From NCBI RefSeq assembly GCF_005771405.1, contig NZ_VAUA01000003.1, forward strand, positions 186,001 to 250,000: a stretch of 64,000 nt of DNA, given 5' to 3'. Numbering within the stretch: position 1 is the stretch's first letter; each line of letters opens with the position of its first letter. This DNA is from Parasedimentitalea maritima (GTDB lineage: Bacteria; Pseudomonadota; Alphaproteobacteria; Rhodobacterales; Rhodobacteraceae). Of this stretch, positions 48,616-57,877 are shown in pieces. The position numbers and the translations under genes were made by a program. The notes beneath the pieces are model-generated. The model was given only the letters and a program-made list of their open reading frames with translations. It was not told where the DNA came from and ran no database searches.

Positions 48616-49602
48616 TCAGAATGTCCAAACGACAATGGTTGCTCGATCTGTGCCTCCAGCAAGACCCCTTGTCGAGCAATTGAGTTGCATTTGATCGTCA
48701 CTGGCTACTGTATCAGACATAGTATTGTCGGGTTTTGGTACATCATGGATGCAACGCAGGTTGTCACCGAAAATTCGGCTCGCGGCAGCATCCATTCCGG
48801 AAGCGAGTTGCCCATACAGACTTTTCTTGGGGAAATACAGAAACAGCGGTGTGTCGCGATTGACCGATACCCCGTGGAGAACAAGTCGCGCCTGCAATCC
48901 AACTGCCATCGCGTCATACCCAACCGCCAGCAGAGGCTCGCTCATATCCCCTACATAGAACACCGCCGGATCAGCTTCGGCCTGAGCTTGCACAACTCGG
49001 ACGGCGTCGGGAAAATGTCCCAAATGGCAGGCCACCGTAGCCCCAAGTGCGCGCAGTGCATCAATTTTCCATTGTGGAGCAGAGGCAGCCAGATGCACTT
49101 CCACCTGGAACCCCAGAGCGCGTGCAGCCACACCGACGGCCAAGCCTATATTGCTGGGTGCCGCAACACTGATGGTGTGTTGGGAAAACTTTTGGCGGAT
49201 CTGTGTCGAGGTCAATTCCGTTGGGTCACTACCTTCGCGAAACACCCCAAGATCACAGGCCAAAGCCCGTGCATGTTGGAACACTTGGAAAACACCACCT
49301 ATTGCTGGAACTCCACCCGCCACCGGCTGCTCCTCATTTCCGGTTGTGTATAGAGCACCAGCTTCCGTCAGAAAATCAGTGGAGGCTAAATTGGCTGGTA
49401 CCCGAGTTTGTAGCACCAAATCAGAAAAATTGACCCCAAGCACCGGAGCAAGATGCAGCCAATCTCTGCTGATCCAGCTCCCTTGGACGCCAGCGACGGG
49501 ATCCTCGCTCCAGTACGGGTTTTGGATTAGGACCCCGGCTGGCCAATTGATTGCACGCTCAGCGCACATTTCATCCATGTTGGTTCGAATAGCCAAGTTC
49601 AT
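48616..49602 (-). pseudogene. Degenerate D-serine dehydratase relative without catalytic lysine
   Basis: The 328-codon frame follows D-serine dehydratase over most of its length: NPYW near the start, QHTISVAAPSNIGLAVGVAA, VEVHLAASAPQWKIDALRALGATV and DTPLFLYFP, IFGDNLRCIH. The PLP-lysine motif, normally SIKARGG, reads GVPAIGG, so the Schiff-base lysine is gone. The phosphate-binding loop is altered, and about 110 C-terminal residues are missing. The frame nevertheless has no internal stop. It is either a decaying gene or a repurposed pseudoenzyme. Confidence 0.72.
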
Positions 49603-49811
49603 GAGGCAAGCCCTATCCTTCAGGAAAGTTGCACGTTTCAGTCACAAAATTTCCGAGAAGAAACAGTACACAGGCCTGTACAAGCATTCGCAGGCAAACT
49701 CGCAAAATCCGGCAAATAGCCGAACTACTATTAACCTAGTATTAACCTTTCTGCTCGATCACAAGCATTTGATTGACCCTAGGGTGAACTGTGGCAAAAT
49801 AGTCCTACCCG

Positions 49812-51431
49812 TTAAGGTTGCTCCTTCAGAAGAAAACGCTGAATCTTTCCGGTCGCAGTTTTTGGCAACGAAGGCGTAAAGACCAGCGATCGTGGGTACT
49901 TGTAGGGCGCGATCACCGCTTTGACATGGGTTTGCAGCTCTTTAATCATGGCCTCGTCAGCCAACATATCCTGTGCCAGCACCACATGGGCCTGCACAAT
50001 TTCACCTCGCGCCTCGTCCGGTGCCCCAACCACTGCGCATTCCACCACAGCTGCATGACTTAGCAAGGCCGCCTCAACTTCAGGACCGGCGATGTTATAC
50101 CCAGATGAGATGATCATATCGTCATTTCGCGCTGCAAAATGAAGATACCCGTCTTTGTCCATTCTGAAACTGTCGCCGGTAATGTTCCAGCCATCCTTCA
50201 CATAGGCCCCCTGCCGGTCGTCCGCCAAATAGCGACAACCGGTTGGCCCTTTGACGGCCAGTCGCCCAACTTCACCACTCGGCACTTCAACACCATCCTG
50301 GCCCAGAATTTTCACTTGATAGCCAGACACGGGCTTACCTGTGCAGGCCGGGCGGTGGTCCGAGAACCGATTGGTCACAAAGATATGAAGCATCTCAGTG
50401 GCACCGATGCCATCCAGCATCGGCTTGCCAGTTTTCGCCATCCAATCGTCATAGACCGGCGCGGGAAGAGTTTCTCCTGCTGAAACTGCTGCACGCAGAC
50501 TGGAAAGGTCCGCCCCCTCCTCCATCGCCCGCAGCATAACACGGTAGGCTGTGGGGGCGGTAAAGCAGACAGTCGCTTTATATTTCTCAATTATTTCGAT
50601 CAGATTTGGAGGCGAGGCATCTTCAAGTAATGTAGCAGCTGCCCCAAAGCGTAATGGAAAAATTGCCAGTCCACCCAGACCAAAAGTAAAGGCCAAAGGC
50701 GGGGAACCGACAAACACGTCTTCCGGGTTGACGTCCAACACTTCGCGGGCATACCCGTCCGCAATAATCAGTAAATCACGATGAAAATGCATGGTTGCTT
50801 TGGGGGAACCGGTGGTGCCAGATGTGAACCCCAACAGCGCCACATCATCACGCCCCGTAGCCACGGCCTGATAGCTCACCGGCTTTTCAAGCGCCAGGTG
50901 ATCCAGCTCGGCATTGTGATTCTCGGTGCCGTCAAAACCCACAACTGATTTCAGAAATTGTGATCCCTTGGCGCAGATCTCAAGCTCTTCCATCAATCGC
51001 GTATCGCACAGCGCATGACTGATCTCAGCCTTATCAACAATTGCCGACAGTTCTCCTGAACGCAGCATGGGCATGGTATTGGCCACCACAGCGCCGACTT
51101 TGGTCGCCGCCAGCCAACAGGCCACCATCGCCGGATTATTGGCAGATCGGATCAGCACCCGATTTCCGGGCTCAACACCCAGATCTTCGCTCAACACATG
51201 AGCCAACCGGTTGGTCCAATCCGAAAGCTCTTTATAGGTGCGCCGGCGCCCGTTGCCGATCAGGGCGGTATGATCACCAAATCCCTTTGCGACCATTGCG
51301 TCTGTCAGCTCAACCGCTGCATTTAACTGCTCCGGGTAGTCATATCCTTCCAGCAGGAACTCAGGCCACTGATCCACTGGTGGTAGATTATCCCGGGTAA
51401 ATGTATCGATATGTGCACTCACTCCAAGCAT
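49812..51431 (-). CDS. 2-aminobenzoate (anthranilate)-CoA ligase-type AMP-forming enzyme
   Basis: A 539-residue ANL-superfamily acyl-CoA ligase. The P-loop-like motif is LLGFTSGTTGSPKA, followed by the adenylate-binding GIGATEMLHIF, the hinge region and the catalytic lysine motif PKTATGKIQRFLL. The ATEMLHIF segment and overall form resemble benzoate/2-aminobenzoate-CoA ligases. With the ring monooxygenase/reductase in the same operon, anthranilate is the likely substrate. ATG 51431 has GGAGG 6 nt upstream. Confidence 0.88.
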   Translation of the reverse strand: MLGVSAHIDTFTRDNLPPVDQWPEFLLEGYDYPEQLNAAVELTDAMVAKGFGDHTALIGNGRRRTYKELSDWTNRLAHVLSEDLGVEPGNRVLIRSANNPAMVACWLAATKVGAVVANTMPMLRSGELSAIVDKAEISHALCDTRLMEELEICAKGSQFLKSVVGFDGTENHNAELDHLALEKPVSYQAVATGRDDVALLGFTSGTTGSPKATMHFHRDLLIIADGYAREVLDVNPEDVFVGSPPLAFTFGLGGLAIFPLRFGAAATLLEDASPPNLIEIIEKYKATVCFTAPTAYRVMLRAMEEGADLSSLRAAVSAGETLPAPVYDDWMAKTGKPMLDGIGATEMLHIFVTNRFSDHRPACTGKPVSGYQVKILGQDGVEVPSGEVGRLAVKGPTGCRYLADDRQGAYVKDGWNITGDSFRMDKDGYLHFAARNDDMIISSGYNIAGPEVEAALLSHAAVVECAVVGAPDEARGEIVQAHVVLAQDMLADEAMIKELQTHVKAVIAPYKYPRSLVFTPSLPKTATGKIQRFLLKEQP

Positions 51432-52591
51432 CACACTCCTCCCAAATAGGCGGCCATAGCCTGCCGCGCGATCACCACGCGTTGCACGTCCGAAGCACCT
51501 TCGTAGATACGTAAGGCGCGAATATCACGGTATAATTCTTCAACCTTTTGACCATGCCGCACTCCATCACCACCATGCAATTGCACTGCCTTGTCAATCA
51601 CTTGCTGCGCCTGGTCTGTTGAAAACAACTTGGCCATTGCGGCCTCACGCGTGACCCGCGCCGCGCCGCTATCCTTGGCCCAAGCAGCCCTGTAGGTCAG
51701 CAATGCCGCAGCATCCACATCCAGCGCCATGTCAGCAATGTGTCCCTGTACCATCTGCAGGTCAAACAGTGGAGCCCCCTGTACTTGACGCGTTGAAACT
51801 CGGGCCAGTGCCTCATCCAAGGCGCGACGGGCAAACCCCAGCGCCGCTGCCGCAACAGTCGAGCGGAACACATCCAGCACCGACATCGCAATCTTGAAGC
51901 CCGCTCCGGGTTGGCCTAACAAAGCTGTGGCGGGAACGCGGCAATCACTGAACCGCAAGCGCGCCAACGGGTGCGGTGCAATAGTAGTTAAGCGTTCAAC
52001 TACTTCTAGTCCGGGTAAATCTGCGGGAACGACGAAGGCACTCAACCCCTTGGCCCCCGGTGCCTCGCCAGTGCGCGCAATCAGAGTGTAGACATCTGCG
52101 ATGCCGCCGTTAGAGATCCAGGTCTTTTCGCCGTTCAGCACATAGTCGTTGCCATCCTTAACCGCGGTCATGGTGGAATTGGCCACATCCGATCCAGACT
52201 GCGGCTCTGTTAGCGCGAATCCGGCAATGGCCCGTCCCGACCGGGTCAAAGGCAGCCACTGTTCTTGCTGATCCGGGGTGCCGAACAGAGAGATCGCACC
52301 CGTGCCAAGTCCCTGCATAGCAAATGCAAAGTCGGCCAAACCATCATGACGCGCCAATGTTTCACGGATCAGACACAGGCTACGAACATCCAGAACCTCA
52401 CCTGTTCCGGCGCCAGAATGTTGGGTCCAGCCTGCCGCCCCAAGTTCCGCCACCAAGCGACGACAACTTTCATCTACGTTACTATGATCAATTCCTGCCA
52501 GGTTCTTACTTGCCCAATGCTCGAGCTCTTCTGCCAGCGCCTTATGACGATCCTCAAAAAACGGCCAGTTCAAAAATGTCCGGTCTGCCAT
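51431..52591 (-). CDS. Acyl-CoA dehydrogenase
   Basis: A 386-residue flavin acyl-CoA dehydrogenase. FAD/substrate segments [19 protein letters not shown] and [13 protein letters not shown], and the C-terminal [20 protein letters not shown] and [10 protein letters not shown] with the catalytic-base region, are all present. ATG 52591 has GGGGGAGG 7 nt upstream. In the 2-aminobenzoyl-CoA pathway it would act in beta-oxidation-like steps after ring opening (inference). Confidence 0.93.
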   Translation of the reverse strand: MADRTFLNWPFFEDRHKALAEELEHWASKNLAGIDHSNVDESCRRLVAELGAAGWTQHSGAGTGEVLDVRSLCLIRETLARHDGLADFAFAMQGLGTGAISLFGTPDQQEQWLPLTRSGRAIAGFALTEPQSGSDVANSTMTAVKDGNDYVLNGEKTWISNGGIADVYTLIARTGEAPGAKGLSAFVVPADLPGLEVVERLTTIAPHPLARLRFSDCRVPATALLGQPGAGFKIAMSVLDVFRSTVAAAALGFARRALDEALARVSTRQVQGAPLFDLQMVQGHIADMALDVDAAALLTYRAAWAKDSGAARVTREAAMAKLFSTDQAQQVIDKAVQLHGGDGVRHGQKVEELYRDIRALRIYEGASDVQRVVIARQAMAAYLGGV

Positions 52592-52683
52592 ATCAAGCCT
52601 CCCCCAGGGTAGTCTTATCTTAACATCCTCCACCGGAGGCGTCTCTTAGGTGCCACTCTCGGCCCCTATCGCTTCAGGCGTAG

Positions 52684-52703
52684 GGTGCGTGCTAGCACGC
52701 ACC
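52684..52703. repeat. 20-bp perfect palindrome, REP-like
   Basis: GGTGCGTGCTAGCACGCACC is self-complementary and is preceded by GTAG. A related element with GTAGGGTG arms occurs at 61967-61993. Both sit just past gene ends, as REP (repetitive extragenic palindromic) elements do. Here it follows the enoyl-CoA hydratase stop by 6 nt and may also stabilise or end mRNA. Confidence 0.6.
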
Positions 52704-52708
52704 ATCCA

Positions 52709-53512
52709 TCAGTCGCCCTCGAACAACGGCTTTTCTTTGTTCACAAAGGCCTCATAGGCGCGGGTGAAATCCGCCGTCTGCATACAAATTGCCTGCGCTT
52801 GCGCCTCTGCCTCAATCGCCTGTTCAATCGACATCGACCACTCCTGCGCCAACATAGTCTTGGTCATCATATGTCCAAAGTTTGGTCCGGCCACGATACG
52901 CACAGCCCAGGCCTGCGCTTCTTCAAGCAGTTTATCCGCAGGCACCACCTTATTGTGAAACCCCCAGTTGGCCCCTTCTTCGGCACTCATCGAGCGGCCG
53001 GTATACAGCAGTTCAGCTGCCCGGCCCTGGCCGATAATCCTCGGCAAAATCGCACAAGCGCCCATATCACATCCGGCCAACCCGACCCTCGTAAACAGAA
53101 ATGCAGTTTTTGCCTCAGGTGTTGCAATACGCAGATCCGAAGCCATGGCGATGATAGCCCCAGCCCCAACACAAACACCATCAATAGCTGCGATGACTGG
53201 CTTGCCACAGTTCACTATGGCTTTAACCAGATCGCCAGTCATGCGGGTAAATTCCAACAGCTCTTTCATACTCATCCGGGTCAATGGTCCGATGATATCA
53301 TGCACATCCCCACCCGAACTGAAATTGCCGCCGTTTGGTGCAAACACCACAGCTTTAACGTCCTCACAATACACCAATGCTCTGAACCAATCCCGCAGTT
53401 CGGCGTAGCTGTCAAAACTCAGGGGATTTTTACGTTCTGGGTGATCCAGCGAGATGGTTGCAACGCCATCGTTGACCGCGCACAAAAAGTGCTTTGGTTC
53501 CATGTTGATCAT
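52709..53512 (-). CDS. Enoyl-CoA hydratase/isomerase family protein
   Basis: A 267-residue crotonase-fold protein. The oxyanion-hole segments [17 protein letters not shown] and [20 protein letters not shown] are clear, as is [27 protein letters not shown]. Start ATG 53512 overlaps the MarR stop (ATGA). It likely hydrates or isomerises a CoA intermediate of anthranilate breakdown. Confidence 0.93.
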   Translation of the reverse strand: MINMEPKHFLCAVNDGVATISLDHPERKNPLSFDSYAELRDWFRALVYCEDVKAVVFAPNGGNFSSGGDVHDIIGPLTRMSMKELLEFTRMTGDLVKAIVNCGKPVIAAIDGVCVGAGAIIAMASDLRIATPEAKTAFLFTRVGLAGCDMGACAILPRIIGQGRAAELLYTGRSMSAEEGANWGFHNKVVPADKLLEEAQAWAVRIVAGPNFGHMMTKTMLAQEWSMSIEQAIEAEAQAQAICMQTADFTRAYEAFVNKEKPLFEGD

Positions 53513-53982
53513 CGCTCGTCCTTATCGTCTAGTTGTCGTGCAACGGCATCCAGTGCATCTGCAATCGGCACCACCTGCTCGGCTGCAACACCTGCAAACA
53601 TTGTATCAATCCATTGCTCGTGCGCTGCCGCCTGCTTGGCAAATTCGGCGCGCCCCTTCGCGGTCATCTTGACCAGACTAGCGCGCCGGTCGCCGGGCAC
53701 CTTTTCACGGATCACCAAACCATCTTCGACCAACCGCTCAACAATACCGGTGACATTGCCATTCGACACTTTAAGAACCGTCGATAAGCCACTCATCTTC
53801 AGCCCATCATTGTGTTGTGTTAGCGCCGCCATCACATCAAATCGAGGGAGTGTGGATGAAAATTCACGGCGCAGGTTTTCACGCACTTCGTTTTCAACAG
53901 CTCGGGTTGCCTTTAACACCCGCAACCATAACCTCAGTCGATCTTTGGACGTCTGCGTGTCTGCTGCAATTGTCTTGGTCAA
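53509..53982 (-). CDS. MarR family regulator
   Basis: A 157-residue winged-helix regulator: [20 protein letters not shown], then [41 protein letters not shown], the MarR DNA-binding core. MarR proteins embedded in aromatic-CoA operons usually bind the CoA thioester as inducer (known for related systems). The gene is overlapped on both sides (ATGA junctions), so regulator and enzymes are made from one message. The palindrome at 57082-57101 is its likely operator. Confidence 0.92.
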   Translation of the reverse strand: MTKTIAADTQTSKDRLRLWLRVLKATRAVENEVRENLRREFSSTLPRFDVMAALTQHNDGLKMSGLSTVLKVSNGNVTGIVERLVEDGLVIREKVPGDRRASLVKMTAKGRAEFAKQAAAHEQWIDTMFAGVAAEQVVPIADALDAVARQLDDKDER

Positions 53983-54734
53983 ATCTCACCTCCAGTAATC
54001 GGCAACGCGGTCCCATTCACCGAAGCAGCGGCTTCACTTGCCAGCCACAGCGCAGCATCAGCCACTTCACCGGGCTGTATAAACCGGCCCTGTGGATTGC
54101 CGGCGCGAAGTGATTTCGCTGCCTTATCCGCACTCATCCCAGTTTTAGCCACGATGGTCTCAATGGATCTTTGCAGCAATGGTGTTTCAACAAAACCCGG
54201 ACAGATCGCATTCACCGTCACGCCGCTTCGCGCGAGTTCAACTGCTAATGCACGGGTCAGCCCAACAACCCCATGTTTGGCCGCGCAGTACCCCGAGACA
54301 TAGGGGTACCCCTTCAGTCCAGCAGTTGAAGAAATAGCAATGAGCCGCCCCCAACCTTGAGTTTTCATTCCTTCGAGGCACGCCTGCCAGAGGTTGAATA
54401 CTCCAGTCAAATTTACCGAGAGGGCCGACTGAAAATCCTCTTGGCTCATCTTTTCAAATGGCATGCTGGGTGCCGATCCCGCATTTGCAACGGCAATATG
54501 GATCGGCCCATTCAACCCCACAGCCAAGGCCAACCCAGCGTTCAGACCCTCGCGATCGGTCACATCAGAGGCAATGGGCAAGGACCCGCAGCTTTGTGCA
54601 ACTTCATCAAGCGCATCCGCCCGGCGCCCCAGAATGGTCACTTTGGCGTCGTTCTGCGCAAACCGAGCTGCCATTTCTGCACCAACACCGGAGCCTCCGC
54701 CCGAGATCACCACGTGTTTACCCGCCACGCTCAT
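53979..54734 (-). CDS. Short-chain dehydrogenase/reductase
   Basis: A 251-residue SDR. Cofactor motif [20 protein letters not shown], catalytic serine in ISSTAG and YxxxK as YCAAK, then PGFVETPL. It probably oxidises a 3-hydroxyacyl-CoA-type intermediate in the operon's pathway. The start ATG 54734 overlaps the stop of the large monooxygenase/reductase gene. Confidence 0.93.
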   Translation of the reverse strand: MSVAGKHVVISGGGSGVGAEMAARFAQNDAKVTILGRRADALDEVAQSCGSLPIASDVTDREGLNAGLALAVGLNGPIHIAVANAGSAPSMPFEKMSQEDFQSALSVNLTGVFNLWQACLEGMKTQGWGRLIAISSTAGLKGYPYVSGYCAAKHGVVGLTRALAVELARSGVTVNAICPGFVETPLLQRSIETIVAKTGMSADKAAKSLRAGNPQGRFIQPGEVADAALWLASEAAASVNGTALPITGGEI

Positions 54735-57025
54735 GCTCGGATCACCTCCGCTTCACGATCTGCCAGTCGCCAAATCTGATCGCGTCCAGGCTGATAAGGC
54801 AGAGGCCAGTTTGCGTGCCGGTCCCCAATCTTTGCAGCCTCGCGTAGGATCCAATAGGGGTCCGCCAAGTGTGGGCGTCCAACACAGACCAGATCAGCTC
54901 GCCCAGCCATCAGAATCGAATTGGCGTGATCCGCCTCATAGATATTGCCGACAGCCATGGTGGCAATGCCAGCCTGATTACGGATCTGGTCGGAAAACGG
55001 GGTTTGGAACATTCGACCATAAACCGGCTGCGCCTCGACCGAAGTCTGACCGGCTGACACATCAATGATGTCTGCACCGGCGGCACTGAACATCGCAGCG
55101 ATCTGCACTGCCTCTGCTGGCATCACACCATCTTGACCCGCCCAATCATTAGCAGAAACCCGCACTGACATAGGCTTATCGCCAGGCCAAACGGCCCGCA
55201 TGGCTTCGAACACCTCCAGTGGGTATCGCATCCGGCTTTCCAAATCCCCGCCATAGTCATCCGACCGCTGGTTCGAAAGTGGCGAGATAAAGGATGAAAT
55301 CAGATATCCATGGGCGGCATGTAGCTCGATCATGTCAAACCCGGCGCGGTTGGCCATCTCGGTGGAGGCGACAAATTCATCCCGGATCACGTCCATTTCT
55401 GCGCGCGTAATCTCTTGTGGGGTGGCATTGTTTTCCGACCACGGGATGGCCGAGGCTGAAACGAGATCCCAGTTTCCATCTGCCAAGGGGGCGTCCATTT
55501 CCTGCCACCCCAACTGGGTCGATCCCTTGCGCCCGGAGTGGCCAATCTGACAGCAGATTTTGCTGGTGGTTTCGCTGTGAACAAAATTGGTCAACCGCTT
55601 CCATCCGGCCTCATGCTCGGGGGCGTACAACCCAGTACACCCCGGTGTAATTCGCCCAGCAGAGCTAACGCAGGTCATCTCTGTATAGACCAATCCAGCC
55701 CCCCCTTTTGCCCGCTCACCATAGTGAATCAAGTGCCAATCATTCGGGCAACCATCCGTCGCTTTGTACTGCGCCATTGGCGACACGACGATACGGTTTT
55801 CCAATTCCATTTCACGCAACTTGAACGGCGCAAACATTGGCGGCCTAACCGGTGCATCCGCAGGTGCCCCCGCGCGGGTCTGAAACCACTTCTCGGCCGA
55901 AGCCACCCAGTCCGGGTCGCGCAAACGCAGATTTTCATGACTGATCCGTTGGGACCGGGTCAACAGCGAGTAGTTGAACGTCACCGGATCCATATCCAGA
56001 TAACGCTCCACATCTTCGAACCATTCCAATGAATTTCGCGCAGCGGATTGCAAACGCAGCACATCTAGCCTGCGTTCTTCCTGATATCGTTCAAAGGCTT
56101 GCGGCAAGCTCGGTTCGGTACAAACAAACTCAGCCAGCGCAATTGCGCTATCAAAAGCGAGGCGCGAACCTGACCCGATTGAAAAGTGCGCAGTGGCAGA
56201 GGCATCGCCCAACAGCACGACATTTTCATGATACCAGGTCTCACAGAGCACACGTGGGAAATTGATCCATACCGCTGATCCGCGCAGATGGTCCGCATTT
56301 GAAATCAGTGAGTGCCCATCCAAATGCCCTGCAAAGATCTGTTCACAGGTACGGATGGTTTCTTCCTTGGACATTGTCTCAAATCCCCAAGCCTCCCAAG
56401 TTTCAGCTGAGCATTCGACAATTACCGTCGCGGTATCATCATCAAATTGATAGGCGTGTATCCAAACCCATCCATGGACGGTTTTTTCAAAAATAAAGGT
56501 GAAGGCGTCATCGAATTTTTGATGTGTCCCAAGCCAAATAAACTTGCAAGGGCGGACATCAATATTGGGCTTAAACTGATCAGTAAACTCAGTACGAACG
56601 GCTGAATTCAACCCGTCACACCCAACCACCAGATCATATTCTTTTTGATATTCTGCAGCAGGCTTGGCAGCGGTTTCAAATTGCAGATCCACCCCAAGTT
56701 CTAGCGCTCGTTGCTGAAGGATCAGCAGCATTTTGTGACGCCCAATCCCGGCAAACCCATGTCCACCCGACACTGTACGCTGGCCGTCGTGTACAACCGC
56801 AATATCGTCCCAGTAGGCAAAGTTCTTCCGGATCTGTTCGGCGCTAACCGGATCATTTACCGTCAGATTGTCCAACGCATCATCGGACAGTACGACACCC
56901 CAGCCAAAAGTGTCATTCGGCTTATTGCGTTCGATCACTGTGACTTCGGTATCAGGTTGGCGAAGCTTCATTGAAATCGCAAAATACAGCCCGGCTGGGC
57001 CTCCTCCAAGACAGGCGATTTTCAT
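54731..57025 (-). CDS. Bifunctional 2-aminobenzoyl-CoA (or salicylyl-CoA) monooxygenase/reductase
   Basis: A 764-residue fusion. The N-terminal half is a class A flavin monooxygenase ([18 protein letters not shown]-binding [14 protein letters not shown]). The C-terminal half (from about 390) is an Old-Yellow-Enzyme reductase ([41 protein letters not shown]). This architecture is known from 2-aminobenzoyl-CoA monooxygenase/reductase of aerobic anthranilate degradation and from salicylyl-CoA 5-hydroxylase fusions; the neighbouring ligase favours the former. ATG 57025 (GGGAG 9 nt upstream) was chosen; GTG 57028 is adjacent. It is the first gene of the operon. Confidence 0.92.
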   Translation of the reverse strand: MKIACLGGGPAGLYFAISMKLRQPDTEVTVIERNKPNDTFGWGVVLSDDALDNLTVNDPVSAEQIRKNFAYWDDIAVVHDGQRTVSGGHGFAGIGRHKMLLILQQRALELGVDLQFETAAKPAAEYQKEYDLVVGCDGLNSAVRTEFTDQFKPNIDVRPCKFIWLGTHQKFDDAFTFIFEKTVHGWVWIHAYQFDDDTATVIVECSAETWEAWGFETMSKEETIRTCEQIFAGHLDGHSLISNADHLRGSAVWINFPRVLCETWYHENVVLLGDASATAHFSIGSGSRLAFDSAIALAEFVCTEPSLPQAFERYQEERRLDVLRLQSAARNSLEWFEDVERYLDMDPVTFNYSLLTRSQRISHENLRLRDPDWVASAEKWFQTRAGAPADAPVRPPMFAPFKLREMELENRIVVSPMAQYKATDGCPNDWHLIHYGERAKGGAGLVYTEMTCVSSAGRITPGCTGLYAPEHEAGWKRLTNFVHSETTSKICCQIGHSGRKGSTQLGWQEMDAPLADGNWDLVSASAIPWSENNATPQEITRAEMDVIRDEFVASTEMANRAGFDMIELHAAHGYLISSFISPLSNQRSDDYGGDLESRMRYPLEVFEAMRAVWPGDKPMSVRVSANDWAGQDGVMPAEAVQIAAMFSAAGADIIDVSAGQTSVEAQPVYGRMFQTPFSDQIRNQAGIATMAVGNIYEADHANSILMAGRADLVCVGRPHLADPYWILREAAKIGDRHANWPLPYQPGRDQIWRLADREAEVIRA

Positions 57026-57028
57026 CAC

Positions 57029-57877
57029 TCACACTCCCTGCAAACTGTCATCACTATATGTCAGGATAGGCCGACAGCAGTAAACTTCAAGCTTAAAGTT
57101 TCATGCTTAAAATTTATTCCACATAATTTCACCGCAAGAGGTGCCTAAGCTATGCTAAACCGTCACAATTGGTAATCGAATGTTATCCAAGTAAGGCAAG
57201 CAAACCCCTCATCTATGCTTACGCTAGGCCCTAGATGACCAAACTAGATTTGGGTTTACTTGTTGTTATTCAATTCAGTCGCAGAAAGCCTTAAACTTCT
57301 TGATCTTCAGTTCAACCGTGCATCCTTCATGCTAGCTCACAACCATTGGCCTCGCTCATTGGCCGCGACTTTGTTCGTCCTTTAGCCGCACTGCATTCAT
57401 TTGCAGAAACTTACCAGCTAGCAAAAGCGGCCTCCCCTCTGAACCCAGTTGTCAGCCCAACAAACACTTGGTCAGGGGTTAACCTGATATTAACGTTTGT
57501 TTTCAATTAGCAATGAGACAGACGTAATGTGATTAACTTGTGGACAACATCGGATAACTTCAAGATCACCATTTTGCACCGGAACGTTCCCTACAAAGAA
57601 ACATCGCGCCATAGAAAGGTATCACAGAGCAAACTTATTTCTGTCTTTAACTGAATGCTAGGACTTCAAACACACCTCGAGATAGAAAGTGTTCAATTGT
57701 ACAAAAAGGGATGCAAATCTTCTGATTTATGCACATTTCTAAATCAAAAAGTGGAGAAAGCTGAATTTTACAACCTCCCTTTCGACGCAGAAATGTCCCT
57801 TCACCCCGACTCTCCCCGCCAAAAGGCCGAACAGTCGTATCGGACTTCTTTTGCTTACAAGTACACTGTTGAAGCAA
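57029..57877. other. Long AT-rich non-coding region
   Basis: About 850 bp without a gene I can support. It includes the MarR-type palindrome at 57082-57101 and a GGAACGTTCC palindrome near 57580, then AT-rich sequence up to the ptsP stop. A short plus-strand open frame at 57655-57951 overlaps ptsP and has no family or codon features of a gene. Confidence 0.5.
57082..57101. promoter_or_regulatory. Candidate MarR operator upstream of the anthranilate operon
   Basis: AAACTTCAAGCTTAAAGTTT is a 20-bp palindrome with one mismatch (9 of 10 paired), about 57 bp before the first gene of the operon. A partial copy, ATGCTTAAA, follows at once. AT-rich palindromes of this size are typical MarR-family operators. 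Confidence 0.62.

Noticed and set aside
48478-49353. Long plus-strand open frame of 291 codons opposite the dsdA-like gene
   Set aside because: Most of it is the antisense of the D-serine dehydratase relative. Its own product is cysteine- and histidine-rich with no domain, typical of a shadow frame.
52685-53998. Plus-strand open frame of 437 codons opposite enoyl-CoA hydratase and marR
   Set aside because: It is antisense to two clear genes across their junction, and the product shows no domain.
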